Shown: positions 21,587 to 31,004, numbered from the stretch's first letter. The stretch: DNA of 64,000 nt from Breznakibacter sp047600785 (GCA_047600785.1 JASGKH010000002.1:682001-746000), one strand, 5' to 3'. The notes: a model not told the origin generated them from the letters alone. Numbers and translations are program-made.

Positions 21587-22213
21587 TCAATAATTGGTCG
21601 AACATGGCATTTGGGGAATGCGTACGTTTTTTAGCCATCCGGTAAAACTCCACCGCGAATTTTTCGACAGCATCACTTCATGTTCAAGTACTCCCGATTC
21701 AAAGAAAACCAGCCGTCCTGCCTTGGGAACCACTTCGTGAGGACCGTCGGGGGGATAGACCATCAGTTGCCCGCCGTCGAGAGGTTGCCAGTTAAGGTTC
21801 AGGTACACAATAACGGTGAACCGCCTGTCCCCGTTCTTGCGAAATTGGTCCACATGGCGTTTATAAAATGCACCGGGGCCGTAATGCGCCATATGGAACT
21901 CACTGTGGTTGATGCCCGCATAGCAGGTTTGGTTCAGGTAATCGACCAATGCATTAAGGTGCGACGAAAGTTGCGGACACCAATTGAGGATGGTTTGTTG
22001 CGTCATCCACATCACCTGATCGCTACGGATGGATTTGTTGGTATGGTGATCGGTTTGCCTGCCGATGCCTGCGTCCCTGAAACCGCCTTGTTGCAGTGCG
22101 ACGGAAGCATTGTGCAACAATTGGTTCACTGATTGGGTGTCAATAAAGCCATCAACCACGGCAAATCCGTTGGCGTCAAGGTTATCCATCATTGGGTCGA
22201 AAATCTGTTTCAT
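21587..22213 (-). CDS. 2-Oxoglutarate/Fe(II) oxygenase, prolyl-4-hydroxylase/SM-20 type
   Basis: From ATG 22213 the product is about 208 residues, a jelly-roll dioxygenase. The iron ligands are His and Asp of KRHVDQFRKNGDRR and the distal His of VLEHEVMLS; the 2-oxoglutarate Arg follows in SRWSFTGW. GGQLMVYPP lies between them, as in SM-20/PKHD-type hydroxylases (2OG-FeII_Oxy_3). Such enzymes hydroxylate proline residues in proteins; the target here is unknown. It lies upstream of the leucine cluster on the same strand and might share transcription, but no functional link is obvious. A longer frame begins at 22282 but adds a hydrophobic segment that I consider untranslated. Confidence 0.8.
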   Translation of the reverse strand: MKQIFDPMMDNLDANGFAVVDGFIDTQSVNQLLHNASVALQQGGFRDAGIGRQTDHHTNKSIRSDQVMWMTQQTILNWCPQLSSHLNALVDYLNQTCYAGINHSEFHMAHYGPGAFYKRHVDQFRKNGDRRFTVIVYLNLNWQPLDGGQLMVYPPDGPHEVVPKAGRLVFFESGVLEHEVMLSKNSRWSFTGWLKNVRIPQMPCSTNY

Positions 22214-22392
22214 GCTTAACTGGTGTAGGAAACAAACAGATAATCGCGCCAAAAGGTTGAAAAGAAGAGTGGCGGAGTACAAAAATACAGAAAGCGAGAG
22301 AGGCAGAAGTTCCTACTGGTAGATGGATCTGCCGGTGGCCTCTTCTCCGCTCAGAACCTTACCCTACTAATAATTTCTTCCAGCAGCCTCTT

Positions 22393-23289
22393 TCACTTGC
22401 TTCCGAGCATCAACAAGGCAATGCCTCCCAAAATTCCCAGCAGTTCCAAGCTCTTTTTCAGGATGTTCTTCTCGTGGAACATCACGGCACCTGCAATAAA
22501 CGATACAACGACGCTTCCCCGCCTCAGGGCCGATACGATGGAAATGAGCGATTCGGGATCGCTGAGTGCATAGAAATAGAGGAAGTCGGCCACCACCAGC
22601 GCGACACCGATCAACGGAATGGACCATCTCCATACAAAGGGCGAATGTGCATGGCGTTTGGGCCACCACAACATGGCCACTACGGGCAACATGATGGCAA
22701 CCTGATAAAACGAAAAATAGCATTGTACCGACAGCCTGTGGATCTCTTTCAGAAGGAATTTATTGTACAGCCCGCTTACCGAACCTGCCAATGTGCCGAT
22801 GATGATGTATATCAACCATTTGCTTTGACCTGTTTCGGCACTCTCTTTTCGTCCCGACATCGAAAAGATATAGAAAAATGCCAGTGTCACCAACACGCCT
22901 GCCCATTGCATGGGAGTGAGGCGTTCGGCAAATACCACAATGGCGCCCAGCAACGTCCATACAGGACCCGTGGAACGGATGGGCGATACGATGGTGAGCG
23001 GCAAATGCTTAAGTGCGAAATAGGTGAATATCCACGAAATAAGGACGATAATGGTTTTGATAAAAATCAGAAAGTGCTCCCGGGGCGTGGCGGACGGTAC
23101 GAACAGCATGTGATCGGGGGCAAGGACACCCTGGCGCGACATGATCCAAAAAGGCAAGAAAATGATGGTACTTGCGACCGTACCCATAAGGAGGACGGGT
23201 AAAACGGCATTTTTATTTACCGATACTTTCTTAAATATCTCATAAACACCTAAAAAAAGCGCCGATAAGGCGGCTAAAACAACCCACAT
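22393..23289 (-). CDS. EamA/DMT-superfamily transporter
   Basis: This inner-membrane protein of about 298 residues (ATG 23289) has ten predicted hydrophobic segments in two EamA repeats, starting MWVVLAALSALFLGVYEIFKK. The second repeat ends with VVSFIAGAVMFHE and ILGGIALLML, typical of the drug/metabolite transporter superfamily. The substrate cannot be read from sequence. The frame extends to 23343, but the first 18 residues are polar and precede the first membrane helix, so the internal Met is preferred. It is divergent from the amidohydrolase-family gene. Confidence 0.8.
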   Translation of the reverse strand: MWVVLAALSALFLGVYEIFKKVSVNKNAVLPVLLMGTVASTIIFLPFWIMSRQGVLAPDHMLFVPSATPREHFLIFIKTIIVLISWIFTYFALKHLPLTIVSPIRSTGPVWTLLGAIVVFAERLTPMQWAGVLVTLAFFYIFSMSGRKESAETGQSKWLIYIIIGTLAGSVSGLYNKFLLKEIHRLSVQCYFSFYQVAIMLPVVAMLWWPKRHAHSPFVWRWSIPLIGVALVVADFLYFYALSDPESLISIVSALRRGSVVVSFIAGAVMFHEKNILKKSLELLGILGGIALLMLGSK

Positions 23290-23380
23290 GCCAATACTGT
23301 TTTTTGAAACGGCGAAAGTAACCGCATCTTCGCGGACTGCCAATTTCTTTAACGTTAATTAAATAAACCGGCCTGTGCTG

Positions 23381-23411
23381 TTGGTGGAAAGCCTTTGTAT
23401 CCTTAAATTTA
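23381..23411 (+). promoter_or_regulatory. Candidate Bacteroidota promoter for the amidohydrolase-like gene
   Basis: TTG (23381-23383), 20 bases, then TAAATTTA (23404-23411), close to TAnnTTTG. It ends 17 bases before the ATG at 23429. Confidence 0.5.
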
Positions 23412-23428
23412 GGTGCAAACATTGATGT

Positions 23429-24751
23429 ATGGATTATCTTTTGATACAAAACGGACTAGTGGTGGAAGGTAACAAAGTGTTTAAAGCCGACATTTTGATT
23501 GGCAACTCCAAAATACTGGAGATTGGCAAATCGGTCCGGCGTCCTTTGCCCGGAACCCCCGTGATTGATGCGGGGGGACGGTTTGTATTGCCCGGCGGGA
23601 TCGATACGACGGCCCATGAGATTTTGACCACCTGTGCCGAGGCCGATAATTTGCAAAAAATGCTTTTCGCCGAACTGACGGGGGGCACGACCTGCATCTT
23701 CGAAACCTTAACATATCCGGAAACCGAATCGTTCGACCATGCACTGTCTGCGTTGTCCATCAATCTTAAAGGGAGCCGTTTTACCGATTTTGCGTTTCAT
23801 CTGTCGCACATGAAGCTCACTAAATTAAATCCGAAAAAGAGCAAATTGCCGTTTATTTCCGGCGGGATCAGCTCCCTATGTGTGACCACCACCCAATTGC
23901 AGAAATTGGACGACGAGGAGTTTGTTTTGCTGGACGATCACCTTTCGCAAACGGGGCAAACATTGATCGTCGAGCTCAACATCCCCGAACCGTTGGGGAG
24001 CGGGTATTTGATACCGCATAAAAAAGCCGGCAACGAAAAAGACGATCATCTGGACCGGCTAATGACCGTGCTCTGGCGTTTGAAAGATGCAAATTACCCT
24101 GTTTTGTTATCGAAATTGCGTTATGTGGATGAGCTGGAGATCGTCCAAAAGTTCATCGATGAGAACCGAAAGATATTTGCAGAGCTGGATTGTCCATGCC
24201 TGTTGGGCGGAAAGAACGAGTTTAAAGAAAGCAGCCTTTCCGAAAAAGGGATCGGAGGCACACTGGACCTCAAAACGATTTCTCCTGCCATGTTTGTTGA
24301 GTTGTTGGGCGATGAGAATTATGTTCCCGCCAGGCCTTCGTTGGGGCTGATGATCGGAAATGCAAAGGATTCTCCCGTGTTTAACCGCCCCGATAAGTTT
24401 TTTGGCTTGAAATTCCATGCCAGTATGCTCTATTCGCTTTGCGTGGCATACGGGAACCTGGCCATTACCGACTTCGTATCGTGCTTTTCAACCCGGCAGG
24501 CCAAGCTTATGGGGTTATATCCCAGAAAAGGGGTATTGCGTGAAGGTTCCGATGCCGATATTGTGATTTGGAACCCTGATTTTGACCGGAACCTTTATTG
24601 CAATTATCCGGGCGATCCGCAGGTAAATGACCAAAAGTTACAAGGCAAAGCGGATTTTGTGTTTGTGAACGGGAAAATGGTTTTTGACGGTGAAACATTT
24701 TTCAGGGAGAACTTAACAGGCAAATACCTTTACCGTACGCCATGCATTTGA
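23429..24751 (+). CDS. Dihydropyrimidinase/dihydroorotase-like protein lacking metal ligands
   Basis: This 440-residue protein has the outline of cyclic amidohydrolases: a beta-sandwich start (LLIQNGLVVEGNKVFKADIL), barrel strand 1 PGGIDTTAHE, and the C-terminal AKLMGLYPRKGVLREGSDADIVIWNP return to the sandwich. In active enzymes strand 1 reads DxHxH; here the first His is Thr61 and only His63 remains. The carboxylated Lys usually in a SFK segment is missing (GGISSLCVTTT), and the HAEN ligand strand reads VELNIPEP. It therefore probably lacks the binuclear zinc site and may be a structural or regulatory homologue, as CRMP proteins are. It precedes an aspartate aminotransferase gene on the same strand by 117 bp. 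Confidence 0.75.
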   Translation: MDYLLIQNGLVVEGNKVFKADILIGNSKILEIGKSVRRPLPGTPVIDAGGRFVLPGGIDTTAHEILTTCAEADNLQKMLFAELTGGTTCIFETLTYPETESFDHALSALSINLKGSRFTDFAFHLSHMKLTKLNPKKSKLPFISGGISSLCVTTTQLQKLDDEEFVLLDDHLSQTGQTLIVELNIPEPLGSGYLIPHKKAGNEKDDHLDRLMTVLWRLKDANYPVLLSKLRYVDELEIVQKFIDENRKIFAELDCPCLLGGKNEFKESSLSEKGIGGTLDLKTISPAMFVELLGDENYVPARPSLGLMIGNAKDSPVFNRPDKFFGLKFHASMLYSLCVAYGNLAITDFVSCFSTRQAKLMGLYPRKGVLREGSDADIVIWNPDFDRNLYCNYPGDPQVNDQKLQGKADFVFVNGKMVFDGETFFRENLTGKYLYRTPCI

Positions 24752-24868
24752 GTTTTGACGGCATCGGCTATTGCCCCTACAACGGTTTTTTCTACTTTTG
24801 CATGGCAATTCAGGGTTGATGTAACCCCTTTTATGTTTTTTAAAGTATCTTCCTTTAACTAAGTTTTA

Positions 24869-26065
24869 ATGAGTGAACAACTTTCGTTGCGGTTAAAGCA
24901 ACTGGCCCAGTCCGAGACATTGGCAATGGCCCAGCGCAGTCGCGAATTGCAGGCCCAAGGCATCGATATTGTTAATCTTAGCATTGGCGAACCCGATTTT
25001 AACACTCCCGATCATATAAAGGAGGCTGCAAAAAAGGCGGTCGACGACAACTATTCGCATTATACGCCGGTTCCAGGCCTGCTGCCGTTGCGCCAGTCCA
25101 TCGTGGATAAATTTAAACGAGACAATGGTTTGGATTACACAGCCGACCAGATTGTGGTGTCTACCGGTGCCAAGCAATCCATTGCCAATGTACTTTATTC
25201 TATTGTGGACGATGGCGATGAGGTAATCATCCCCGCGCCTTACTGGGTGAGTTACATCGAAATGGTGAAATTGGCAGGAGGCGTGCCGGTGATAATTAAA
25301 GCCGGGCTTGAAAGTGATTTTAAAATCGCCCCTTGGCAACTTGAAGAAGCTATAACGCCCAGGACAAAAGTGTTCTTGTTCAGTTCGCCCTCAAATCCGA
25401 CGGGAAGCCTTTACTCGGGCGAAGAGCTGGAGCAATTGTCGGAAGTGCTTGATAAACACCCCGACGTGGTTGCAATTTCCGATGAGATTTACGAGTTGAT
25501 CAATTACGTGGCCCCCCATGCATCCATTGCGTCGTGTAAGGGGATGAAAGAGAGGACGGTCGTGGTCAACGGCATGTCGAAAGGCTATGCGATGACCGGT
25601 TACCGGATCGGCTATATTGCCGCGCCGTTGTGGATTGCCAAAGCTTGCACCAAATTGCAGGGACAATACACGTCAGGGACGTGCGCCGTGGCGCAAGTGG
25701 CTGCGAAAGCGGCACTTGACGGCGGATTGGAGGCCTCGGCCGAAATGGTAGAGGTGTTTAAGCAACGTCGTGATTTAGTATATGGGTTGGCATCTCAAAT
25801 CGAGGGACTAAAGGTCAACAAGCCTACGGGGGCATTTTACCTTTTTCCTGATGTGTCCCACTTTTTCGGAAAATCTTTCGACGAAAAAATCGTTCACGAT
25901 GCCCAGGAACTCTCCATGTATTTATTGGAAGAAGGACATGTGGCCACGGTATCGGGGGCCGCGTTCGGCGCACCTGAATGCATCAGGCTTTCTTACGCTA
26001 CATCGAACGATAAGTTGACGGAAGCAATGAAACGTATAAAAGATGCCTTATCGAAATTAAAATAA
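24869..26065 (+). CDS. aspC: Class I aspartate/aromatic aminotransferase (PLP)
   Basis: This 398-residue fold-type I aminotransferase has the PLP Lys238 in NGMSKGYAMTGYRIGY, the substrate-side SIGEPDFNTPDHI near residue 38, SSPSNPTGS around 173, and the carboxylate-binding Arg in APECIRLSYATS near the C-terminus. Length and motifs fit the I-gamma aspartate aminotransferases of bacteria, which transfer amino groups between aspartate and 2-oxoglutarate. The downstream small membrane-protein gene begins 6 bp after its stop, so the two are co-transcribed. Other 2-oxo acids may also be substrates. Confidence 0.92.
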   Translation: MSEQLSLRLKQLAQSETLAMAQRSRELQAQGIDIVNLSIGEPDFNTPDHIKEAAKKAVDDNYSHYTPVPGLLPLRQSIVDKFKRDNGLDYTADQIVVSTGAKQSIANVLYSIVDDGDEVIIPAPYWVSYIEMVKLAGGVPVIIKAGLESDFKIAPWQLEEAITPRTKVFLFSSPSNPTGSLYSGEELEQLSEVLDKHPDVVAISDEIYELINYVAPHASIASCKGMKERTVVVNGMSKGYAMTGYRIGYIAAPLWIAKACTKLQGQYTSGTCAVAQVAAKAALDGGLEASAEMVEVFKQRRDLVYGLASQIEGLKVNKPTGAFYLFPDVSHFFGKSFDEKIVHDAQELSMYLLEEGHVATVSGAAFGAPECIRLSYATSNDKLTEAMKRIKDALSKLK

Positions 26066-26071
26066 CCTGTC

Positions 26072-26590
26072 ATGGACGTAAATATATCACTGGTTTTGCT
26101 GTTGTTGGTCCCAATTCTCGTCATATCGGTGGTGGCGCTGTCGATGGTGAGATGGTTCACGAAAAGCTTCGATATGCAGATCCGGGCACTTACCAACCAT
26201 GAGCAGCGCAAGCAGCTGGTTTCGTTGCGGACACAAGCTTACGAACGCCTGACCATTTATGTGGAACGCATCCAGCCGCAATCCATAGTGGTGAGGGAGC
26301 AGCAATTGTCCATGACGTCGCAGCAGTTCCATTCACATTTGCTTAAAACCATCCGGAACGAATTTGAACATAACCTGGCCATGCAGATTTATATGTCGGG
26401 CGATGTTTGGCTGTCCATTATCCAGGCCCGTGATGAAATGATAAAGCTCGTCAATACCTGTGCCACCCAGACCAACCCGGCCCATCCTTCGATGGTGCTG
26501 GGACAGGCCATCATCGAACAATCGGGGAACGTATCCTATGCATTCAAAAAGGCCATCGATGCAATTAAGGCCGATATGGCGAAGATGTGA
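26072..26590 (+). CDS. Small single-span membrane protein of unknown function
   Basis: This 172-residue protein starts with one strong membrane helix (residues 5-27, LVLLLLVPILVISVVAL) followed by a polar, mostly helical cytoplasmic part with YERLTIYVERIQP and FKKAIDAIKADM. I do not recognise a family with certainty. The start lies 6 bp after the aminotransferase stop, indicating an operon. No catalytic motif is visible. Conservation beside aspC in other genomes would show whether the pairing has meaning. Confidence 0.7.
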   Translation: MDVNISLVLLLLVPILVISVVALSMVRWFTKSFDMQIRALTNHEQRKQLVSLRTQAYERLTIYVERIQPQSIVVREQQLSMTSQQFHSHLLKTIRNEFEHNLAMQIYMSGDVWLSIIQARDEMIKLVNTCATQTNPAHPSMVLGQAIIEQSGNVSYAFKKAIDAIKADMAKM

Positions 26591-26661
26591 GGCCTAAAAT
26601 GCAACCATTGCCTGTATTTCATGTATAAATGCCCAATTAATTTACCTTATAACTTCGATTT

Positions 26662-27756
26662 ATGTCACCCTTATTGATCAAAATGCTAATTCCTCTCACG
26701 TTTGTGCTGTCATTTATCATTGTGTTCTTTTGCATCCCGACTATTTTGAGGGTGGCGCACCAAAAGAACCTGTTCGACGAACCCAATAAGCGCTCTTCGC
26801 ACAAAACGCGGGTTCCTACCTTGGGGGGATTGGCCATTTTTATAGGGTTTACTTTCACGTATTCGTTGTTCATCGACTTGTTCAATTTTACCCAATTGCC
26901 TTTCTTGCTGTCGGCCCTATTGGTCATGTTCGGCATTGGGATTAAGGACGATATCTTGGTGACCGCTCCTGTGGTTAAGCTAATGGGGCAATTGGTGGCC
27001 GCGTTTATCATTGTGGGGTTGGGCGACATCCGGATTACCGATTTTCAGGGTTTTTTCGGCATTCAGCCCAATTACCTGACCAGCGTTATTTTTACGATGC
27101 TGTTTGTGATATTTATCGTAAATGGCTATAATTTAATCGATGGCGTGGATGGTCTGGCAGCTATTACGGGCATTATCACCGTGTTGGCTTTTTCGGTATG
27201 GTTTTACATCAACGATTCGTTCCATATGCCCATTTTGTGTGCCACTTTGTCGGGCGGATTGCTTGCGTTCATATATTATAATGTGTTTTCGAAAACGCAA
27301 AAGATTTTTATGGGCGATACCGGCTCGTTGCTGATCGGTTTATTATTGGCGGTGGTGGCCATTAAATTCATTGAATTCAACAAACCTTCCAACCATTATT
27401 TACTGGATTACACCATGAATTCCGCTCCTTCGGTGGCGGCAGGCATTTTGGTAATGCCCATCATGGATACCTTACGTGTTTTTTTCCTCCGCCTGTCGAA
27501 AGGGACATCGCCTTTTACGGCCGATAAAAACCATATCCACCACCGGATGCTTACGCTGGGATTTTCGCATTTGCAAATCTCCCTTATCATTGGCGGCATT
27601 AACATTCTGTTTGTATTGCTGGCTTACGGCCTGCGCAATTTAGGTACGCTGAAACTGATGGTGTTGCTGGCCGTTTTGGGCATATTGGTGGCAAATATTC
27701 CATCGTTTGCCATTTACGTTAAAAAGCGTCGCATGAGGAAGGAACGTCGGGAATAA
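26662..27756 (+). CDS. WecA/TagO-type undecaprenyl-phosphate sugar-1-phosphate transferase
   Basis: This 364-residue, roughly ten-helix membrane enzyme belongs to glycosyltransferase family 4 of the MraY/WecA superfamily. Loop motifs are visible in order: DEPNKRSSHKTRVPTLGG (loop 1), GIKDDI, the catalytic NGYNLIDGVDGLAA, MGDTGSLLIG, and the cytoplasmic HIHHRML near 280. It transfers a sugar phosphate, usually GlcNAc-1-P, to undecaprenyl phosphate to start a surface polysaccharide. MraY itself is unlikely because the HIHHR loop is of the WecA type and no cell-wall genes surround it. It may initiate the glycan made by the locus at 42-64 kb, an inference only. Confidence 0.88.
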   Translation: MSPLLIKMLIPLTFVLSFIIVFFCIPTILRVAHQKNLFDEPNKRSSHKTRVPTLGGLAIFIGFTFTYSLFIDLFNFTQLPFLLSALLVMFGIGIKDDILVTAPVVKLMGQLVAAFIIVGLGDIRITDFQGFFGIQPNYLTSVIFTMLFVIFIVNGYNLIDGVDGLAAITGIITVLAFSVWFYINDSFHMPILCATLSGGLLAFIYYNVFSKTQKIFMGDTGSLLIGLLLAVVAIKFIEFNKPSNHYLLDYTMNSAPSVAAGILVMPIMDTLRVFFLRLSKGTSPFTADKNHIHHRMLTLGFSHLQISLIIGGINILFVLLAYGLRNLGTLKLMVLLAVLGILVANIPSFAIYVKKRRMRKERRE

Positions 27757-27985
27757 AAAGATTGCGATGGCGTGCGGGCAAAGTAGTCTGTCTTTATTCT
27801 GGTTTCCCTCAAAAAATACATCTTTTTAATCTAGTCTGCCAGTCTTCTTATATCTGGCATCTTTTTCTCTTTATATTTCGTCAAACCGGACAAAGTTGTG
27901 CTTGAACCGGATTCATGTTAAAATATATCTTGACGCGAACCGTTCTAACAGGAAAACTGTTTGATAAAAATAAAAAAACAATACC

Positions 27986-28528
27986 ATGAAACAAGCTTTG
28001 TTGTCAGTGGCATTCTTCGTTTTGTTTGCAATAGGCGCGAATGCCCAATCCGACTTTTATTCGTTTAAAGTAAAGACATTGGAAGGAGATGACTTTGATT
28101 TTGCCTCGTTGAAAGGAAAAAAAGTAATGGTGGTCAACACTGCCAGCAAATGCGGGTTAACGCCGCAATACCAGCAGATGGAGGCTATTTATAAAAAGTA
28201 CGGGCCCGATAAATTTGTCATCGTGGGGTTTCCGGCCAACAATTTTGGAAACCAGGAACCGGGAACTGCCGATGAAATTGCGGAATTTTGTTCGCAGAAT
28301 TACGGAGTATCGTTCATTATGCTTGAAAAAATATCGGTAAAGGGCAACGACATACATCCCGTTTACCAATGGCTGACGTCGAAAGCAAAAAACGGGGTGC
28401 AGGACAGCGAAGTGCAGTGGAATTTTCAAAAGTACCTGATCAGTCCCGCCGGCGTGTTGGAAAAAGTAGTAGCCCCGCGTACCAAACCTGATGCCCCGGA
28501 AGTCATCGCGTGGATTGAAGCCCAATAA
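27986..28528 (+). CDS. Exported glutathione-peroxidase-family thiol peroxidase
   Basis: This 180-residue protein has a signal peptide (MKQALLSVAFFVLFAIGANAQ), so it acts in the periplasm. The GPx motifs are NTASKCGLTPQY with peroxidatic Cys56, GFPANNFGNQEPG with the active-site Asn/Gln region, and VQWNFQKYLISPAG with the Trp-Asn pair. Cys replaces selenocysteine; there is no in-frame TGA. Such Cys enzymes usually use thioredoxin rather than glutathione. The 228-bp gap upstream shows no convincing promoter. A 44-bp palindrome follows and also serves the convergent peptidase gene. Confidence 0.9.
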   Translation: MKQALLSVAFFVLFAIGANAQSDFYSFKVKTLEGDDFDFASLKGKKVMVVNTASKCGLTPQYQQMEAIYKKYGPDKFVIVGFPANNFGNQEPGTADEIAEFCSQNYGVSFIMLEKISVKGNDIHPVYQWLTSKAKNGVQDSEVQWNFQKYLISPAGVLEKVVAPRTKPDAPEVIAWIEAQ

Positions 28529-28552
28529 GGCTCTTCCGGAAGCTGCTACGTA

Positions 28553-28596
28553 ACAACAAAAAAGGCAGGAACCATGGTTCCTGCCTTTTTTGTTGT
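28553..28596. terminator. Bidirectional terminator, 44-bp perfect palindrome
   Basis: Bases 28553-28574 and 28575-28596 are exact reverse complements, with AAAAAAGGCAGG on one side and CCTGCCTTTTTT on the other. It lies between the convergent peroxidase and M3 peptidase genes. Confidence 0.9.
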
Positions 28597-28685
28597 AATC
28601 TGAAACGAGGTTCGCGTTTGATGGGGAGAGGTAAGCGCTCCATTGGGTAATTTTGACCCAACCACTTCCCTTTTTCCCCAAATCA

Positions 28686-30791
28686 TTATTTCAGCCCTCT
28701 TCGCTTCAACAGCGGTTCTATACTGGGGTCCTGTCCCCTGAATTTGCGGTACATGTCCATTCCTTCGCCTTCGCCCACTTCGCTCAGGCAATACTTACGG
28801 AATTTGGCTGCCAGCTCCTGGTTGAAAATGTCTCCCGATTGGGCAAATGCATCAAACGCATCGGCGTCGAGCACGGCGGCCCAAATATACACATAGTAGC
28901 CGGCTGAATAGCCGCCATCGAAAATGTGCGAGAAATAAGATGAACGGTAACGCGGAAGGATTTCGTTCAATAAGTTGATCTTTGCCATGGATTTGGTCTC
29001 GAACACATTGGCATCGTCGACCAACGTTTGGGCATTCAATCCGTGCCAATCCATGTCGAGAATGGCAGCGGCCAGATATTCAACGGTCATGAATCCCTGG
29101 TTGAAGTGTCCGCTTTTGGTGATTTTCTCGATCAACGCATCGGGGATGGTTTCGCCCGTTTCGTAATGTTTGGCGTACATTTTCAGCACCTGGGGTTCCG
29201 ATGCCCAGTTTTCCATGATTTGCGACGGGAGTTCCACATAATCGCGGGCCACGTTGCCCGATGTGCGTTTGTAATTGCCGTTTGAAAACAGCGAATGCAA
29301 TGCATGGCCGAATTCATGGAACAGAGTGGTCACTTCATCAAAGGTCAGCAATGAAGGCAATTTATCGGTAGGTTTGGTGAAGTTGCAAACAATCGACACG
29401 ATGGGATCGATCTTTTTGCCATCTTCGGTCACGGCCGAACGGAACCTGGTACACCATGCACCTGGACGTTTGCTTTCGCGAGGAAAATAGTCGGCAAAAA
29501 GAATTCCGATATGTTTTCCGTCGGTATCTTTTACCTGATAGGCTTCCACTTCAGGGTTGTAAACGGGCACGGTGTCAATGCGGGTAAAGGTAATGCCGTA
29601 AAGTTTGCCGGCCACCTCGAACATGCCGTTGCGCACGTTTTCGAGCTTGAAGTAAGGCGTGATTTCCGATTCGTCAAGGTCATATTTTTCCTTGCGCAAT
29701 TTTTCGGCATAATACCACCAATCCCACGATTGGAGCTTGAAACCACCCTTTTCGCGATTCACGATGGCCTGCATCTCTTTCAATTCTTCTTTGGCACGTT
29801 TCAATGCGGGTGTCCAAAGTTGCGCAAGGAACTTGTTGACGTTTTCGGGCGTTTGGGCCATGTTCACGTCGATCACCCAGGCAGCGTGGGTCGGATATCC
29901 CAGTAAATTGGCCCGTAGGGCCCGTAGATGTGTCAGTTCGGTGATGATGTTTTTGTTGTCGAACTCATTGTTGTTATCACCGCGCATAAAATAACCACGG
30001 TAAAGTTTCTCGCGTAACTCGCGGTTCCTGGCATATTGGAGGAACGGTATCCACGAAGGTTTTTGCAACGTAAACACCCACTTCCCCTGAAGCCCCTGGG
30101 CCGTAGCGGTTTCTGCGGCTGCATCCTTCACGCCCTGCGGCAAGCCGTCCAAATCGCTTTCGTTGTCAACCACCAGTTTGAAGTTTTTGTTGGTTTCGGC
30201 CAACAGGTTTTGGCCAAACTTTACGCTGAGACTGGCAATGGCCTCGTTCAGCTTTTTCAGCGAGTCTTGTTTCCCGGGCGAAAGGTTGGCCCCGTTCCGT
30301 ACAAAGTCGGTGTAGTACTTTTCTGTCACCCTGATTTGCGAAGAATCGAGGTGGCTTTCGAAACGTTTTTCATACACATCCTTGATACGCGAAAACAATT
30401 TCTGGTTCATCGAAATATTGTCGTTATGGCGCGTCAGCAAGGAAGTCACCTCCTTTTTGATGGCCATCAGCTCGTCGTTGTTATCCGACGAGGAAAGGTT
30501 GAAGAAAACACTCCTTACCTTGTCAAGCGCTTTTCCCGTGCGGTCGAACGCCAGAATGGTGTTTTCAAAAGTGGGCGCTTCGGTGTTTGAGGCGATCTTT
30601 TCCACTTCGGCCAACTCTTCCTCAATACCTGCTTTAAATGCGGGCATGTAATGCGATGTCTGGATTAAATGAAACGGCGGCACTTCGAAAGGAGTGTCGT
30701 ATTTCGTCAGAAACGGGTTCGTCTCCTTCGGCTTTGTGGTGCACGAGAACATCCCTGCCATGGCCAGCAATAAAATTAATGGTTTGTACAT
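28686..30791 (-). CDS. dcp: M3-family peptidyl-dipeptidase (Dcp type), lipoprotein
   Basis: This 701-residue zinc metallopeptidase starts with a lipoprotein signal ending at Cys17 (GMFSCTTKP), so it should be anchored in the envelope. The catalytic zinc motif is FHEFGHALHSLFSNG near residue 490, with the third ligand Glu about 25 residues later in the ELPSQIMENW segment. The thimet-oligopeptidase fold also shows the C-terminal DGGYSAGYYVYIWAAVLDADAFDAF. Dcp releases dipeptides from peptide C-termini and helps protein degradation in peptide-using bacteria. The envelope location is common for Bacteroidota members, whereas E. coli Dcp is cytoplasmic. Confidence 0.93.
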   Translation of the reverse strand: MYKPLILLLAMAGMFSCTTKPKETNPFLTKYDTPFEVPPFHLIQTSHYMPAFKAGIEEELAEVEKIASNTEAPTFENTILAFDRTGKALDKVRSVFFNLSSSDNNDELMAIKKEVTSLLTRHNDNISMNQKLFSRIKDVYEKRFESHLDSSQIRVTEKYYTDFVRNGANLSPGKQDSLKKLNEAIASLSVKFGQNLLAETNKNFKLVVDNESDLDGLPQGVKDAAAETATAQGLQGKWVFTLQKPSWIPFLQYARNRELREKLYRGYFMRGDNNNEFDNKNIITELTHLRALRANLLGYPTHAAWVIDVNMAQTPENVNKFLAQLWTPALKRAKEELKEMQAIVNREKGGFKLQSWDWWYYAEKLRKEKYDLDESEITPYFKLENVRNGMFEVAGKLYGITFTRIDTVPVYNPEVEAYQVKDTDGKHIGILFADYFPRESKRPGAWCTRFRSAVTEDGKKIDPIVSIVCNFTKPTDKLPSLLTFDEVTTLFHEFGHALHSLFSNGNYKRTSGNVARDYVELPSQIMENWASEPQVLKMYAKHYETGETIPDALIEKITKSGHFNQGFMTVEYLAAAILDMDWHGLNAQTLVDDANVFETKSMAKINLLNEILPRYRSSYFSHIFDGGYSAGYYVYIWAAVLDADAFDAFAQSGDIFNQELAAKFRKYCLSEVGEGEGMDMYRKFRGQDPSIEPLLKRRGLK

Positions 30792-30817
30792 AAACGATCT
30801 GTTTTAGGTGAATTATA

Positions 30818-30825
30818 CAAAACTA
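30818..30825 (-). promoter_or_regulatory. Candidate -7 element for the M3 peptidase gene
   Basis: On the minus strand this reads TAGTTTTG, a perfect TAnnTTTG, 27 bases before the ATG. No good TTG element lies at the right distance, so confidence is moderate. Confidence 0.4.
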
Positions 30826-30954
30826 AGGAACATTTGATTTCTTGAGGCTGATAGTGGAGTTGATAAATGTCATGGTTCGGACGTGTGGGGGTTATGTTCA
30901 GGCTGCCTTTGAAAGGTAAAACCATCCTCGTATGAAAAATTGTGTCCGCATTTA

Positions 30955-30983
30955 TTGTGCATCGTCGGGGACTTATACCTTTG
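30955..30983 (+). promoter_or_regulatory. Bacteroidota-type promoter fixing the EamA gene start
   Basis: TTG (30955-30957), 18 bases and TACCTTTG (30976-30983). It lies downstream of the first in-frame ATG (30942) and 22 bases before the ATG at 31005, which argues for the later start. Confidence 0.6.
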
Positions 30984-31004
30984 CCACTCAAAATTGTCCT
31001 TTGG

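Noticed and set aside
26662..27756. MraY, the peptidoglycan phospho-MurNAc-pentapeptide transferase
   Set aside because: The HIHHRML loop and gene context fit the WecA/TagO branch; no mur genes are near.
27986..28528. Selenoprotein glutathione peroxidase
   Set aside because: The active-site codon is Cys (TGC) and there is no in-frame TGA.
30942..31004. Upstream ATG as start of the second EamA gene
   Set aside because: A promoter at 30955-30983 lies downstream of it, and the first membrane helix begins after the ATG at 31005.
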